64,000 bases of DNA from Parabacteroides sp. TM07-1AC (GCF_003480915.1 NZ_QUKD01000014.1:62001-126000), one strand, 5' to 3'. Positions 1 through 8,091 are shown, numbered from the stretch's first letter. Notes: generated by a model not told the origin, from the sequence alone. Program-made: numbers and translations.

Positions 1-907
1 CGATGCAGTCTGTGTAGGTTTGCGGAATGAGTACATTGCCGGATGCTCCGCTATGGAGCAGGCGGGATTCATTCGGGAATACGGCTCTAACGCCTACCGT
101 ACCGGTTTTGCGGTCGATCACTCCGCTGATAGATTCAATTTTCCCTTTCTGCTCATAAACAGACTGGTCGTTCAGTTTCAATGTGACTTCCGGCATATTG
201 GCCAACGCTTCATCCATGCTTTTGTACTGACGGCTCATGGCCAACAGCTGGTTTTCCGTCATGGAGAAGTACACATACATGTTTGAATTGTCGGAAACAG
301 TTGTCAACGGCTGCGGAATATTGGCACTGACCAATGCTCCGGCACGATAAGGCAGCATACCGACTACTCCGTCGCTTGGACTTTTTACTTCTGTATAAGA
401 AAGGTTGTTTTTTGCATTTAACTCCTGTGCTTCTGCCTGTGACAGTTGCGCTTTGGCTGTCAGGTAATTGTTTTGGCTTGTTTTCAGATTGAATTCGGAA
501 ACAACTTTTTTGGCAAACAGTTCTTTTGTGCTGTTGTAATTCAATTCGGCAGTACCTAAAGCTGCTTTTGCAACCTCAACGTTGGCTTGAGCCGTTTTCA
601 AAGCTGCCTTATAAGGTACTTGGTCGATTACAAAAAGTAACTGTCCTTTTCGTACAACCTGTCCTTCTGTTACGCAGAGTCGTTCGATAGTTCCTGATAC
701 TTGCGGATAAATATCTATATCTTGGCGACCGCGAATAGACGCTGAATAGGGCATGGTCAGCTCCCTATTGGCTGTTGAAACTTTCATTGTTGCGTAAGAC
801 GCTTTCATCTGTGCATCCGACGTCTCTTTTTTACAGGATGTCATCCACATTGTCGTACAACCAATAATCATCATCAGCTGTATCCATCTTGCTTTTGCTT
901 GTATCAT
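1..907 (-). CDS. RND efflux membrane fusion (adaptor) lipoprotein, 3' end outside window
   Basis: This is a periplasmic adaptor of the AcrA/HlyD family, which bridges an inner-membrane RND pump and an outer-membrane channel. About 302 residues are visible, and the C-terminus runs off the left edge. The N-terminus has a hydrophobic stretch and a lipobox ending MTSC at Cys25, so it is probably a lipoprotein. After it come the typical 'DIDIYPQVSGTIERL' lipoyl-type half-domain, the 'G-x-L-L-F-V-I-D' turn, an alpha-helical hairpin rich in Ala/Lys/Gln, the returning half 'VKSPSDGVVGMLPYR', and the beta-barrel region. The ATG at 907-905 is the first codon of the open frame that gives a signal peptide. 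The pump and channel genes would be expected to the left, outside the window. The transported substrate cannot be told. Confidence 0.9.
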   Translation of the reverse strand, partial: MIQAKARWIQLMMIIGCTTMWMTSCKKETSDAQMKASYATMKVSTANRELTMPYSASIRGRQDIDIYPQVSGTIERLCVTEGQVVRKGQLLFVIDQVPYKAALKTAQANVEVAKAALGTAELNYNSTKELFAKKVVSEFNLKTSQNNYLTAKAQLSQAEAQELNAKNNLSYTEVKSPSDGVVGMLPYRAGALVSANIPQPLTTVSDNSNMYVYFSMTENQLLAMSRQYKSMDEALANMPEVTLKLNDQSVYEQKGKIESISGVIDRKTGTVGVRAVFPNESRLLHSGASGNVLIPQTYTDCI

Positions 908-930
908 ATGTCTTAATTTGTTAAATGCCG

Positions 931-938
931 CAAAATTA
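931..938 (-). promoter_or_regulatory. Possible -7 element for the efflux operon
   Basis: On the minus strand this reads TAATTTTG, which fits the Bacteroidetes -7 consensus TAnnTTTG. It lies 23 bp upstream of the adaptor start. No clear -33 TTTG is present at the usual distance. The rest of 939-1100 is AT-rich with no gene. Confidence 0.35.
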
Positions 939-1100
939 ACAGATAAATGTGGGAAAAAAATTGTCTGAATGTCTATATAGATATTCTATATTTATAATAT
1001 ATAGGAATTTTAAGAGAATAAAATCTAATGAAATAAAATAAATATGTGATATTATTATGTGCATTGTCCGATGCCGGATAAAAAGTTAACTGGTTTTATC

Positions 1101-1131
1101 TTAGAAGTATGCGAAGAAAGCCGTATCTTTG
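1101..1131 (+). promoter_or_regulatory. Promoter of the U32-thioesterase-dprA operon
   Basis: TATCTTTG at 1124-1131 is a perfect TAnnTTTG -7 element. TTAG at 1101-1104, 19 bp upstream, is a one-mismatch -33 element. The first start codon of the operon follows 28 bp later. Confidence 0.6.
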
Positions 1132-1158
1132 TAGTTTCTAATTTAAAACCAAACAGCT

Positions 1159-2415
1159 TTGAACGAGAAAGATTTTGAAATAATGGCGCCGGTCGGCTCG
1201 TATGAGTCGTTGATGGCAGCTATCCAGGGAGGAGCCGACTCCATCTACTTCGGCATTGAAGGACTGAATATGCGTTCGCGCTCTTCCAATAATTTCACCA
1301 CGGACGATTTGCGTAAGATTGTCTCCATCTGTAAGGAACACGGTATTAAGAGTTATTTGACGGTTAATACGGTTATTTACGGGGAAGACCTGGCATTGAT
1401 GCGTGAAATCATCGATGCGGCAAAGGAAGCGGAAGTCTCTGCAATTATTGCGGCAGACGTGGCAGCCATGAGCTATGCGAACCGGATCGGGCAGGAAGTT
1501 CACCTGTCTACCCAGCTGAATATATCGAATGTGGAGGCGCTGAAGTTCTATGCCCAGTTTGCCGATGTGGTGGTGCTGGCGCGCGAATTGAATCTGAAAC
1601 AGGTAGCCGAAATCTACAAACAGATTGTAGAACAGCAGATAACCGGTCCGAGAGGCGAACTGATCCGTATCGAGATGTTTGCCCACGGAGCCTTGTGTAT
1701 GGCTGTTTCCGGTAAATGCTATTTGAGCCTGCATGAAATGAATGCGTCCGCCAACCGGGGTGCTTGCATGCAGATCTGCCGCCGCGGATATACGGTGAAA
1801 GATAAGGACAGCAATATCGAACTGGATATAGAAAACCAATATATCATGTCGCCCAAAGACCTGAAAACGATCCATTTCATGAACAAGATGATGGATGCAG
1901 GCGTGCGGGTATTCAAGATCGAAGGCCGTGCCCGCGGACCGGAATATGTGCGTCTCGTGACTGAATGTTATAAAGAAGCAGTGAAGGCTTATTGCAGTGG
2001 AACATATGATGAAGAAAAGATCGCCGTCTGGGACGAGCGTCTGAAAAGCGTCTTCAACCGGGGCTTTTGGGACGGCTATTATTTGGGACAGCGTTTGGGG
2101 GAATGGAGCAGCAAGTATGGTTCCGGTTCGACCAAAAAGAAAGTATATGTGGCGAAAGGCATCAAATACTTCAGCGGCATCGGTGTGGCTGAATTTGAAA
2201 TGGAATCGGGCTCGCTGAAAGCGGGAGATGAGATTCTGATCACAGGCCCGACAACCGGTGCGGTGATGCAGACCATCGATGAGATACGTGTCGACCTGAA
2301 GCCGGTGGAAGAAACCGTAAAAGGCGAGCGTTTCTCCTTCAAAGTATCTGAAAAGGTACGCCCTTCCGACCGCCTGTATAAAATGGTACCTAACAACGAT
2401 AAAGAACTGAAATAA
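1159..2415 (+). CDS. Peptidase U32 family protein (TrhP/RlhA-like RNA hydroxylation enzyme)
   Basis: U32 proteins were long called collagenase-like peptidases. Characterised members (E. coli TrhP and RlhA; Bacillus TrhP1/P2) act in prephenate-dependent hydroxylation of tRNA or rRNA bases. Residues 8-36 (IMAPVGSYESL...GADSIYFG) are the family's N-terminal signature. Four cysteines at about 180, 187, 203 and 207 match the iron-sulfur-type cysteine set of the family, and a beta-barrel-like C-terminal region follows. The 418 residues are near TrhP size. The frame is closed at 1144, so the start is TTG 1159 or ATG 1183; TTG keeps the conserved 'KDFEIMAPVG' beginning. The stop overlaps the next start (TAATG). 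Which RNA is modified is inferred from the family. Confidence 0.85.
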   Translation: MNEKDFEIMAPVGSYESLMAAIQGGADSIYFGIEGLNMRSRSSNNFTTDDLRKIVSICKEHGIKSYLTVNTVIYGEDLALMREIIDAAKEAEVSAIIAADVAAMSYANRIGQEVHLSTQLNISNVEALKFYAQFADVVVLARELNLKQVAEIYKQIVEQQITGPRGELIRIEMFAHGALCMAVSGKCYLSLHEMNASANRGACMQICRRGYTVKDKDSNIELDIENQYIMSPKDLKTIHFMNKMMDAGVRVFKIEGRARGPEYVRLVTECYKEAVKAYCSGTYDEEKIAVWDERLKSVFNRGFWDGYYLGQRLGEWSSKYGSGSTKKKVYVAKGIKYFSGIGVAEFEMESGSLKAGDEILITGPTTGAVMQTIDEIRVDLKPVEETVKGERFSFKVSEKVRPSDRLYKMVPNNDKELK

Positions 2416-2825
2416 TGAAAGAGTATATTTTTAAACTGACAGACAAGGTGCGCGACTATGAATGCGACCTGCAGGGAGTAGTGAACAACTCCAACTATCA
2501 GCATTATATGGAACATACCCGTCATGAGTTCCTCGAATCGCTGGGCGAGAATTTCGGAGCCATGCACGATAAAGGGGTGGACGGCTTCGTCTCTCATGTG
2601 GAGATCGATTATAAAACATCCTTGAAGAGCGGCGACAGTTATATCTCCTGCCTGAATGTGTATAAGAAAGGCGTGAAACTGGTTTTTGAACAGGATATCT
2701 ATCGGGCTTCGGACGGTGTGCTGGCTACCAAAGGGAAAGTTGAGTCTGTTGTTGTGCAGGACGGCAAGCTGACCCGCGGCGAATATTTCGACGAAATGCT
2801 TAAAAGGATACAGGATAAACTATGA
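2415..2825 (+). CDS. Acyl-CoA thioesterase, 4HBT hotdog fold
   Basis: This 136-residue protein has the single-hotdog layout of the YbgC/4-hydroxybenzoyl-CoA thioesterase family. Near the N-terminus 'YECDLQGVVNNSNYQHYMEHTRHEF' carries the conserved V-x-N-x-x-Y-x-x-Y/H-x-E pattern around the active-site helix; the usual catalytic Asp of 'D..GVVYH' is replaced by the 'LQGVVNN' version common in Bacteroidetes. It hydrolyses acyl-CoA thioesters in the cytoplasm; the natural acyl chain is unknown. It is translationally coupled to the upstream U32 gene by a 1-nt overlap and lies 8 bp before dprA, so all three are probably one transcript. Confidence 0.85.
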   Translation: MKEYIFKLTDKVRDYECDLQGVVNNSNYQHYMEHTRHEFLESLGENFGAMHDKGVDGFVSHVEIDYKTSLKSGDSYISCLNVYKKGVKLVFEQDIYRASDGVLATKGKVESVVVQDGKLTRGEYFDEMLKRIQDKL

Positions 2826-2833
2826 GATAGATT

Positions 2834-3943
2834 ATGACAGACAACCGGATTTACCAAATTGGCTTAACTATGATAAACGGGGTAGGAGATATCCTGGCCC
2901 GTCAGCTTCTGCAAACCTGTGGTGATGCGGAAGCCGTTTTTACGGAGACACAACATGTATTGGAGAAGATTCCGGGTTTCGGTTCGGCTACGGCCGCTGC
3001 TGTCAAACGCCCGGAAGTCCTTCTGCAAGCGGAAAAAGAGTTAGCCTTTATCGAAAAGAACCAGCTCACCTGTTATTTCCTGACAGATGAGAATTACCCG
3101 AAACGTTTGAAGGAGTGCTCTGATGCTCCGGTGCTTCTCTATTTTAAAGGCGGTGCCGATCTGAATGCTTCTCGTATTATCAGTATTGTTGGAACCCGTC
3201 ATGCAACGGAGTATGGCAGGGCGATGACGGACGAACTGGTACACACCCTTTCGCTTTCTATCCCGAACTTACTGATCGTAAGCGGACTGGCTTATGGTAT
3301 CGACGTATGTGCCCATCGGGCTGCGCTTAAAGCGAATTTGCCGACGGTAGGTGTACTGGCTCACGGGTTGGATCGTATTTATCCGCCTTCGCATCGTTCC
3401 GTAGCAGTGGATATGTTGGACCGCGGAGGTTTGCTGACCGAATTTCGTAGTGGAACGGAACCGGATAAGCCAAACTTTGTACGGCGTAACCGGATTGTTG
3501 CCGGTATGGCGGATGCGACGGTCGTGATAGAATCTGCCGAGAAAGGCGGCTCGCTGATCACTGCCGATCTTGCTTTCTCCTATGGACGGGATGTCTACGC
3601 ATTTCCCGGTCGGGTAAACGATCTCCATTCAAAAGGCTGCAATGCCTTGATCCGGCAGAATAAGGCTGGGCTGATAACTTCCGCTTCCGACCTTATCTCG
3701 GCGCTTTGCTGGGATATAAAGGAAACAGCTTCTTCCCTCCCTGCTCAGACTGAATTGTTTTTCGGGGAAGATGAGCGGACAGCACCGGTAATAACCGTTC
3801 TCCGTGAAAGAGGCGAGATGCATATCGACCAACTGGCTGTTGCATTGAATCTGCCTGTCCGTGAACTGTCATCTTTGCTCTTTGAACTGGAGATGAACGG
3901 TTTGATCAGGACTTTGCCGGGAAATATCTACCGGCTTGCCTAA
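2834..3943 (+). CDS. dprA: DNA-processing protein DprA
   Basis: DprA (Smf) binds incoming single-stranded DNA and loads RecA during natural transformation, and is kept in many non-competent bacteria. The 369-residue protein has an N-terminal helix-hairpin-helix-like region (about 1-65: GVGDILARQLL, IPGFGSATAAAV), the central Rossmann-like DprA domain (about 80-290) with 'RIISIVGTRHATEYG', 'IVSGLAYGIDVCAHRAAL' and 'NRIVAGMADATVVIESAEKGGSLITADLA', and a C-terminal winged-helix DML1-like domain (about 305-369). Full length, third gene of the U32-thioesterase-dprA set. ATG 2834 gives the family's normal N-terminus. Confidence 0.97.
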   Translation: MTDNRIYQIGLTMINGVGDILARQLLQTCGDAEAVFTETQHVLEKIPGFGSATAAAVKRPEVLLQAEKELAFIEKNQLTCYFLTDENYPKRLKECSDAPVLLYFKGGADLNASRIISIVGTRHATEYGRAMTDELVHTLSLSIPNLLIVSGLAYGIDVCAHRAALKANLPTVGVLAHGLDRIYPPSHRSVAVDMLDRGGLLTEFRSGTEPDKPNFVRRNRIVAGMADATVVIESAEKGGSLITADLAFSYGRDVYAFPGRVNDLHSKGCNALIRQNKAGLITSASDLISALCWDIKETASSLPAQTELFFGEDERTAPVITVLRERGEMHIDQLAVALNLPVRELSSLLFELEMNGLIRTLPGNIYRLA

Positions 3944-4017
3944 CGGTTACATCTCATAACTTATTTCAATTAAAACAACCGCCTGTTTATATTGTTTTAG
4001 AGATGTTGATTGTTTCT

Positions 4018-4048
4018 TTTGTGTAAACAGGAAGTATCTTTATCTTTG
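4018..4048 (+). promoter_or_regulatory. Promoter of the HipA-like/DUF3037 pair
   Basis: TTTG at 4018-4021 and TATCTTTG at 4041-4048 are separated by 19 bp, a textbook Bacteroidetes -33/-7 pair. The -7 element ends 16 bp before ATG 4065, so the leader is very short. This also argues against the upstream TTG at 4059 as the start. Confidence 0.75.
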
Positions 4049-4064
4049 TCAAAAGCATTTGAAT

Positions 4065-4847
4065 ATGGAATTGCGAACAGCGAATGTGATCAGATATATT
4101 ATGCCTTTACGGGAAGGCGGTTCGTTGCCGGCTTTGGCTGAAGCCGACGATGAATATAAATATGTAGTAAAGTTCCGTGGCGCCGGTCATGGAACCAAAG
4201 CGCTTATTGCCGAACTGATCGGTGGTGAAGTCGCACGTGCACTAGGCTTTCGTGTTCCGGAGCTGGTCTTCCTAAATCTGGATGAGGCTTTCGGACGAAC
4301 GGAAGGTGATGAGGAGATACAGGATTTGTTACAGGCGAGCCGTGGTCTGAACCTGGGATTACATTTCCTGTCGGGCGCACTGACATTCGATCCGGTAGTT
4401 AATAAGGTAGGAGAAAAGCTGGCCTCGCAGATCGTCTGGTTGGATGCCTTGCTGACCAACGTGGACCGTACGACCCGCAATACCAATATGCTGATGTGGC
4501 ATAAGGAATTGTGGCTGATCGATCATGGTGCATCGCTTTACTTCCATTATTCATGGTCGAACTGGCACAAACACGCTTTGAGTCCGTTTATCCAGATCAA
4601 GGATCATGCTTTGTTGCCGGAGGCCGGTAAGCTGGAAGAAGTGAATGCCGAGTTCGAACGTTTGCTTACTCCGGAAAAGGTTCGTGAGATCGTCTCCCTG
4701 ATTCCGGACGACTGGCTGCATTGGAGTGAAAGTCCCGGTATGCCGCAGGAGATAAGAGAAGTCTATATTGAATTTTTGACAGAAAGGATTGCCCATTCCG
4801 AAACATTTATAAAAGAAGCACAAGATGCAAGGAAAGCACTTATATGA
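4065..4847 (+). CDS. HipA-like kinase family protein (HipA_2 type)
   Basis: This 260-residue protein resembles the stand-alone HipA-like kinases. Kinase landmarks are visible: the ATP-lysine candidate K36 in 'YVVKFRGAGHGTKAL', a catalytic-loop pattern 'NVDRTTRNTNMLMW' (D134, N139/N141), and a metal-binding 'LIDHGASLYF' (D153) in place of DFG. Classical HipA is a serine/threonine kinase toxin about 440 residues long with an N-terminal HipB-contacting lobe. That lobe is missing here and no HipB gene is present. The gene overlaps the DUF3037 gene by 23 bp, so the two are translated together. I prefer ATG 4065 to TTG 4059 because it leaves room for the promoter. The target of phosphorylation is unknown. 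Confidence 0.8.
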   Translation: MELRTANVIRYIMPLREGGSLPALAEADDEYKYVVKFRGAGHGTKALIAELIGGEVARALGFRVPELVFLNLDEAFGRTEGDEEIQDLLQASRGLNLGLHFLSGALTFDPVVNKVGEKLASQIVWLDALLTNVDRTTRNTNMLMWHKELWLIDHGASLYFHYSWSNWHKHALSPFIQIKDHALLPEAGKLEEVNAEFERLLTPEKVREIVSLIPDDWLHWSESPGMPQEIREVYIEFLTERIAHSETFIKEAQDARKALI

Positions 4848-5208
4848 ATACGCCGTTATCCGTTTTGTTCCCCGGGTGGAACGTGAGGAGTTTATTAATG
4901 TAGGTATTATCATGTTCTCGAAACAGGCCCGCTTTATAAAGGCGCGTTATCAGGTGGACGAGAAGAAGCTCCGTCTGTTTTCCTCAGAGCTGGATATGGA
5001 TTCGTTGTATGCTGCTCTGAAAGTATTCGATCATATCTGTTCGGGGGCAAAGAGCGCAGGTCCTATCGCTGCCATGGATATCCCTGAACGTTTCCGCTGG
5101 CTGACGGCTGTGCGCAGTTCTTCGATACAGACATCCCGTCCGCATCCCGGCTTTTCCTGCGATCTGGAGGCGACGTTCGAGAAGCTGTATGCCGAGTTGG
5201 TGATCTAG
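4825..5208 (+). CDS. DUF3037 domain protein, partner of the HipA-like kinase
   Basis: The 127-residue protein starts 'QGKHLYEYAVIRFVPRVEREEFINVGIIMF', the recognisable beginning of DUF3037, and is about the usual size of the family. It has no signal peptide or membrane segment and should be cytoplasmic. DUF3037 genes are known to sit beside HipA_2-type kinases; here the ATG lies 23 bp inside the kinase gene in another frame. The function is unknown. An antitoxin, substrate or regulator of the kinase would fit the coupling, but nothing in the sequence proves it. Confidence 0.8.
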   Translation: MQGKHLYEYAVIRFVPRVEREEFINVGIIMFSKQARFIKARYQVDEKKLRLFSSELDMDSLYAALKVFDHICSGAKSAGPIAAMDIPERFRWLTAVRSSSIQTSRPHPGFSCDLEATFEKLYAELVI

Positions 5209-5352
5209 TCTATATCGGATATTTCAGCAAAGAAAGTCTATTTTAATTGTTAATTTTAGCAGTTTTTGCCAGTATTGTATATAGTTTTATTTTAGCTAAC
5301 ACTTTTTGGCGAAAGGGGCTTTTATGCTTAACATATATTGTCTGTAAAAAGC

Positions 5353-5383
5353 TTGACAAATGCTTGCTGCAGGCGTATCTTTG
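5353..5383 (+). promoter_or_regulatory. Promoter of a probable small RNA
   Basis: TATCTTTG at 5376-5383 is a perfect -7 element. TTGA at 5353-5356 sits at the right 19-bp spacing as a weak -33 element. No open reading frame follows within the next 300 bases, but a structured terminator does. Confidence 0.6.
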
Positions 5384-5389
5384 TACTGT

Positions 5390-5499
5390 GGTTTTTTCAT
5401 AATAGTATTAGATTTAAGGTTAACAAAGTTTGATTAGGGCTTGTCGTGAGACAGGCTTTAATTGTTTATGGAGGTTTGCTATTGGAGCAAACCTTTTTT
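5390..5499 (+). ncRNA. Probable small RNA of about 110 nt with intrinsic terminator
   Basis: Transcription from the promoter at 5353-5383 would begin near 5390. The first 45 nt (5390-5435) are U/A-rich and look unstructured, including TTAGATTTAAGGTTAACAAAG at 5409-5429. Then comes a hairpin at 5439-5456 (7-bp stem, GTGA loop) and a second, perfect hairpin at 5473-5493 (8-bp stem) followed by six T, a canonical intrinsic terminator. The parts together make a free-standing RNA gene in a 497-bp gap. I recall similar leader sequences in other Bacteroidales intergenic regions but cannot check this. A role as a trans-acting sRNA is inference. The rest of the gap (5209-5352, 5500-5657) shows nothing convincing. 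Confidence 0.65.
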
Positions 5500-5657
5500 G
5501 TTTATACGATCCGAATATTTTTTCCGGAATAAGGAATTGAAATGAACTTTTGTTTTTTATTCCCTGTATATGAAATAAAGAAACCGGGACCAGGGGAGAC
5601 GGGAAAAGGAGGTATTAATTTTATCCGTAATGTTTCTGTTATATTCTTTTAATTGGT

Positions 5658-5665
5658 TACATTTG
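5658..5665 (+). promoter_or_regulatory. -7 element for the SRPBCC gene
   Basis: TACATTTG fits TAnnTTTG. TCTG at 5635-5638 is a one-mismatch -33 element at 19-bp spacing. The ATG follows 40 bp downstream. Confidence 0.45.
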
Positions 5666-5705
5666 CGAAAGATCAGTGATTCAGTTATTTAGAAATTAGA
5701 TTATA

Positions 5706-6218
5706 ATGATGTCCTTTTTTATTTACTTTTTTATTATTGTGGTGGGGATTGTGGCTTTGATTTGTATTGTTGGCCTTCTTCTGCCGAATGAAAGAACCGC
5801 AACCAGCGAATGCTATTACAATGCATCGCCGGAAAAGGTTTATAATGCGCTGACGAATAACGCAGATTGTGGTTATCGCAGCGATTTGGAAAAGGTGGTC
5901 ATTATAGAAGAAAATGATGGGATAGAAGTTTGGGATGAGATCGCGAAGAATGGTTCCGTCATTCGTTTCCGGACAGCCAATAAACAGCCTTATTCGTTGT
6001 ATGAGTTTGATATTATCCGGGGGAACGGATTCACCGGCCATTGGAAAGGTGAATTGAAGTCAACCAGTACAGGCGGAACGCATTTTACATCAACGGAAAC
6101 CATTCGGATAAAAAATCCTATCATCAAACTCCTTTCCTACTTGTTTTTCGATTTGGAGAAGTTCATGCATACCTATCAAAATGACCTTCGGGTGAAGTTG
6201 AGTGAGGATATTGCATAA
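5706..6218 (+). CDS. Membrane-anchored SRPBCC (polyketide cyclase-like) protein
   Basis: Residues 3-26 form one strong transmembrane helix (FFIYFFIIVVGIVALICIVG). The rest (about 30-165) is a START/SRPBCC helix-grip fold, recognisable from 'SECYYNASPEKVYNALTNNADCGYRSDLEKVVII' at its beginning and the amphipathic C-terminal helix 'LLSYLFFDLEKFMHTYQNDLRVKL'. SRPBCC folds bind hydrophobic ligands in a deep pocket. The ligand is unknown, and membrane anchoring suggests a lipid or lipid-like molecule. Monocistronic: it has its own -7 element and converges with the hydrolase gene downstream, 10 bp away. Confidence 0.75.
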   Translation: MMSFFIYFFIIVVGIVALICIVGLLLPNERTATSECYYNASPEKVYNALTNNADCGYRSDLEKVVIIEENDGIEVWDEIAKNGSVIRFRTANKQPYSLYEFDIIRGNGFTGHWKGELKSTSTGGTHFTSTETIRIKNPIIKLLSYLFFDLEKFMHTYQNDLRVKLSEDIA

Positions 6219-6228
6219 AAAAGGGAGC

Positions 6229-7278
6229 TTAATGAGCTCCCAGGAATTTAAAAGGTTTAGTAGTAACAAACTGATCTGCCGTATTACCGGCATACGTTTT
6301 GCCGCTCACGAGATCCAGCATTTTCACGGATGCCTTTTCTGAAAAATCCACATCCTTGAGATTCACCCAGAAGATATTGGGATGGATAGTCGATTCATAA
6401 TAATAGACTTTATTTTTCTGATCGGAGACCGTTCTCCATATCGTCGATGAAATATTCGGCTGGTCAGGTGTTGTGATTCCTAACGGAACAGATGTGTTGC
6501 GGATCACACTGAATACGCTAGCCACTGCTGTACGCATGTCTTCTACTTTCGGGATGGCATTGATATAGAAAGAAGCACGTACAAAACGGTCGGCAGCCCG
6601 GTTGGTTCCGGGTAAGAAAGTCGTCCCTCCGATGTTCTTCCAGTAATCGTCCAAAGCCAACTGCTGATCGAAAACAGGTGAGTTTGTCATGACCTGGTAG
6701 GATTTGTCGTGATGGATGTTTAACTTGCCGTCTACATATTCAAAGATTGCATTGTCACCTTTATCGTCAGAGATGGAAAGATGCAATGTCGCCATCCGGG
6801 TACCATCCGGCATCATATCCGATACCACTTCGAATGTCCCTTTTTCGACAAAAGCGACTGCCTCATCCACTGTTGCAAAATTATCCAGCATATACTGAAC
6901 CCAGGCAGCAATGGACAATCCCGGTTTCTTCCCGTCCCATTGCGGGTATTCCGATTCAGCCAGCCAAAGCAAGTTGGCTACCAGTCCTTTTTCATTCATT
7001 CCGTCCGTACTGCAGATATCGTAGGCTGAAGTCACTACACTGCCATATTTGGAAGTCCATTCCAGAGGATTTTTACCTATTTCGCCGTTACGCTGCATTC
7101 CCCGCGGAAATATCCAAAGGTTGCTGCGGGTGTCTTCTTTCCAGTCCATGGTCCGTCCCGTCAATACTGTATTATCTTTTCCCTGATAGACAACTCTGGT
7201 GCAGGCATCTGCCGGATTAAACTGTGCACTAGCCGTGATTGCAGCCAGCGCTATTCCCCATTTCTTAATGTGTCTCAT
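6229..7278 (-). CDS. Secreted choloylglycine hydrolase / linear amide C-N hydrolase
   Basis: This Ntn hydrolase family splits linear amide bonds, as in conjugated bile acids and penicillin V. The protein has 349 residues with a signal peptide of about 25 residues. Removal after 'NPADA' would expose Cys26 as the N-terminal catalytic nucleophile. Other family residues are visible: R42 and D45 in 'TGRTMDW', N199 in 'VMTNSP', and R227/R231 in 'GTNRAADRF'. The signal peptide places it in the periplasm or outside, unlike the cytoplasmic enzymes of Gram-positives. Sequence alone does not separate bile salt hydrolase from penicillin V acylase or N-acyl-amine hydrolase. It is monocistronic and ends 10 bp from the convergent SRPBCC gene. 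Confidence 0.88.
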   Translation of the reverse strand: MRHIKKWGIALAAITASAQFNPADACTRVVYQGKDNTVLTGRTMDWKEDTRSNLWIFPRGMQRNGEIGKNPLEWTSKYGSVVTSAYDICSTDGMNEKGLVANLLWLAESEYPQWDGKKPGLSIAAWVQYMLDNFATVDEAVAFVEKGTFEVVSDMMPDGTRMATLHLSISDDKGDNAIFEYVDGKLNIHHDKSYQVMTNSPVFDQQLALDDYWKNIGGTTFLPGTNRAADRFVRASFYINAIPKVEDMRTAVASVFSVIRNTSVPLGITTPDQPNISSTIWRTVSDQKNKVYYYESTIHPNIFWVNLKDVDFSEKASVKMLDLVSGKTYAGNTADQFVTTKPFKFLGAH

Positions 7279-7452
7279 AACCTTATCGTTTTAATATATA
7301 AACGATTTGTCTGTCAGAATGTTTAGAAAAACAGGGGGTATGGCGAATGATCTTTTGGCCTGCTGTGGAATAGTTTCAATGCTTTCTCCCCATAACAGAT
7401 GCAAAAGTAATAAAAAAGTACCTTTTGATGACGTTTGTGTAGTTAAAAGCAT

Positions 7453-7460
7453 TACTTTTG
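7453..7460 (+). promoter_or_regulatory. -7 element for the FKBP pair
   Basis: TACTTTTG fits TAnnTTTG and lies 30 bp upstream of the first FKBP start. No well-spaced -33 element is seen. Confidence 0.45.
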
Positions 7461-7490
7461 TAGCTTGTAATTAGTTGAAAACGAAAAAGA

Positions 7491-8078
7491 ATGGATAAAG
7501 TAAGTTATGCACTTGGCTTAAGTATCGGAAATAATTTCCAGAACTCGGGCATTAATGATCTTCAAATTGAAGACTTTGTAAAAGGATTAAAAGATATTTT
7601 GGGTGACCAGACTCCTGAAATCAGTTATGACGAAGCTAAGCAGGTGATCAACGATTACTTCATGAAGCTGCAAAAAGAAAAATTTGAGATCAATAAGAAA
7701 GCAGGCGAAGAATTCCTGAACATTAATAAAGGAAAAGCAGGCGTTGTAACGCTGCCCAGCGGATTGCAATATCAGGTACTTCAGAAAGGTGAAGGCCCGA
7801 CACCGACTGCTTCCGACAGCGTAAAATGTCATTATCACGGAACTTTAATCAACGGTACAGTGTTTGATAGTTCAGTACAGCGCGGTGAACCGGCTGTATT
7901 CGGAGTATCACAGGTAATCCCGGGATGGGTGGAAGCATTGCAGCTGATGCCGGTAGGTTCCAAATGGAGACTGTTCATTCCTTCCAACCTGGCTTATGGC
8001 GAGCACGGAGCAGGAGAAGCTATCGAGCCGAACAGCGCATTGGTGTTTGATGTTGAATTATTGGACATAGTAAAATAA
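7491..8078 (+). CDS. FKBP-type peptidyl-prolyl cis-trans isomerase (cytoplasmic, FklB-like)
   Basis: The enzyme rotates Xaa-Pro peptide bonds and helps protein folding. The 195-residue protein has a helical dimerisation domain (about 1-85, beginning 'MDKVSYALGLSIGNNF' as in FklB/FkpA/Mip) and a C-terminal FKBP domain (about 95-195) with 'VKCHYHGTLINGTVFDSS' and 'VIPGWVEALQLMPVGSKW', which carry the active-site aromatic and Asp residues. There is no signal peptide, in contrast to the next gene, so this copy should stay in the cytoplasm. It is probably cotranscribed with the lipoprotein paralogue 13 bp downstream; the two look like a tandem duplication with different cell addresses. Confidence 0.93.
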   Translation: MDKVSYALGLSIGNNFQNSGINDLQIEDFVKGLKDILGDQTPEISYDEAKQVINDYFMKLQKEKFEINKKAGEEFLNINKGKAGVVTLPSGLQYQVLQKGEGPTPTASDSVKCHYHGTLINGTVFDSSVQRGEPAVFGVSQVIPGWVEALQLMPVGSKWRLFIPSNLAYGEHGAGEAIEPNSALVFDVELLDIVK

Positions 8079-8091
8079 TTTATAGAGAAAA

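Noticed and set aside
973..1004. AT-rich palindrome CTATATA...TATATAG as an efflux repressor operator
   Set aside because: In sequence this AT-rich such short arms are expected by chance, and no repressor gene is adjacent in the window.
1138..1875. A 245-codon minus-strand frame opposite the U32 gene
   Set aside because: Composition and position mark it as the antisense shadow of a well-supported gene.
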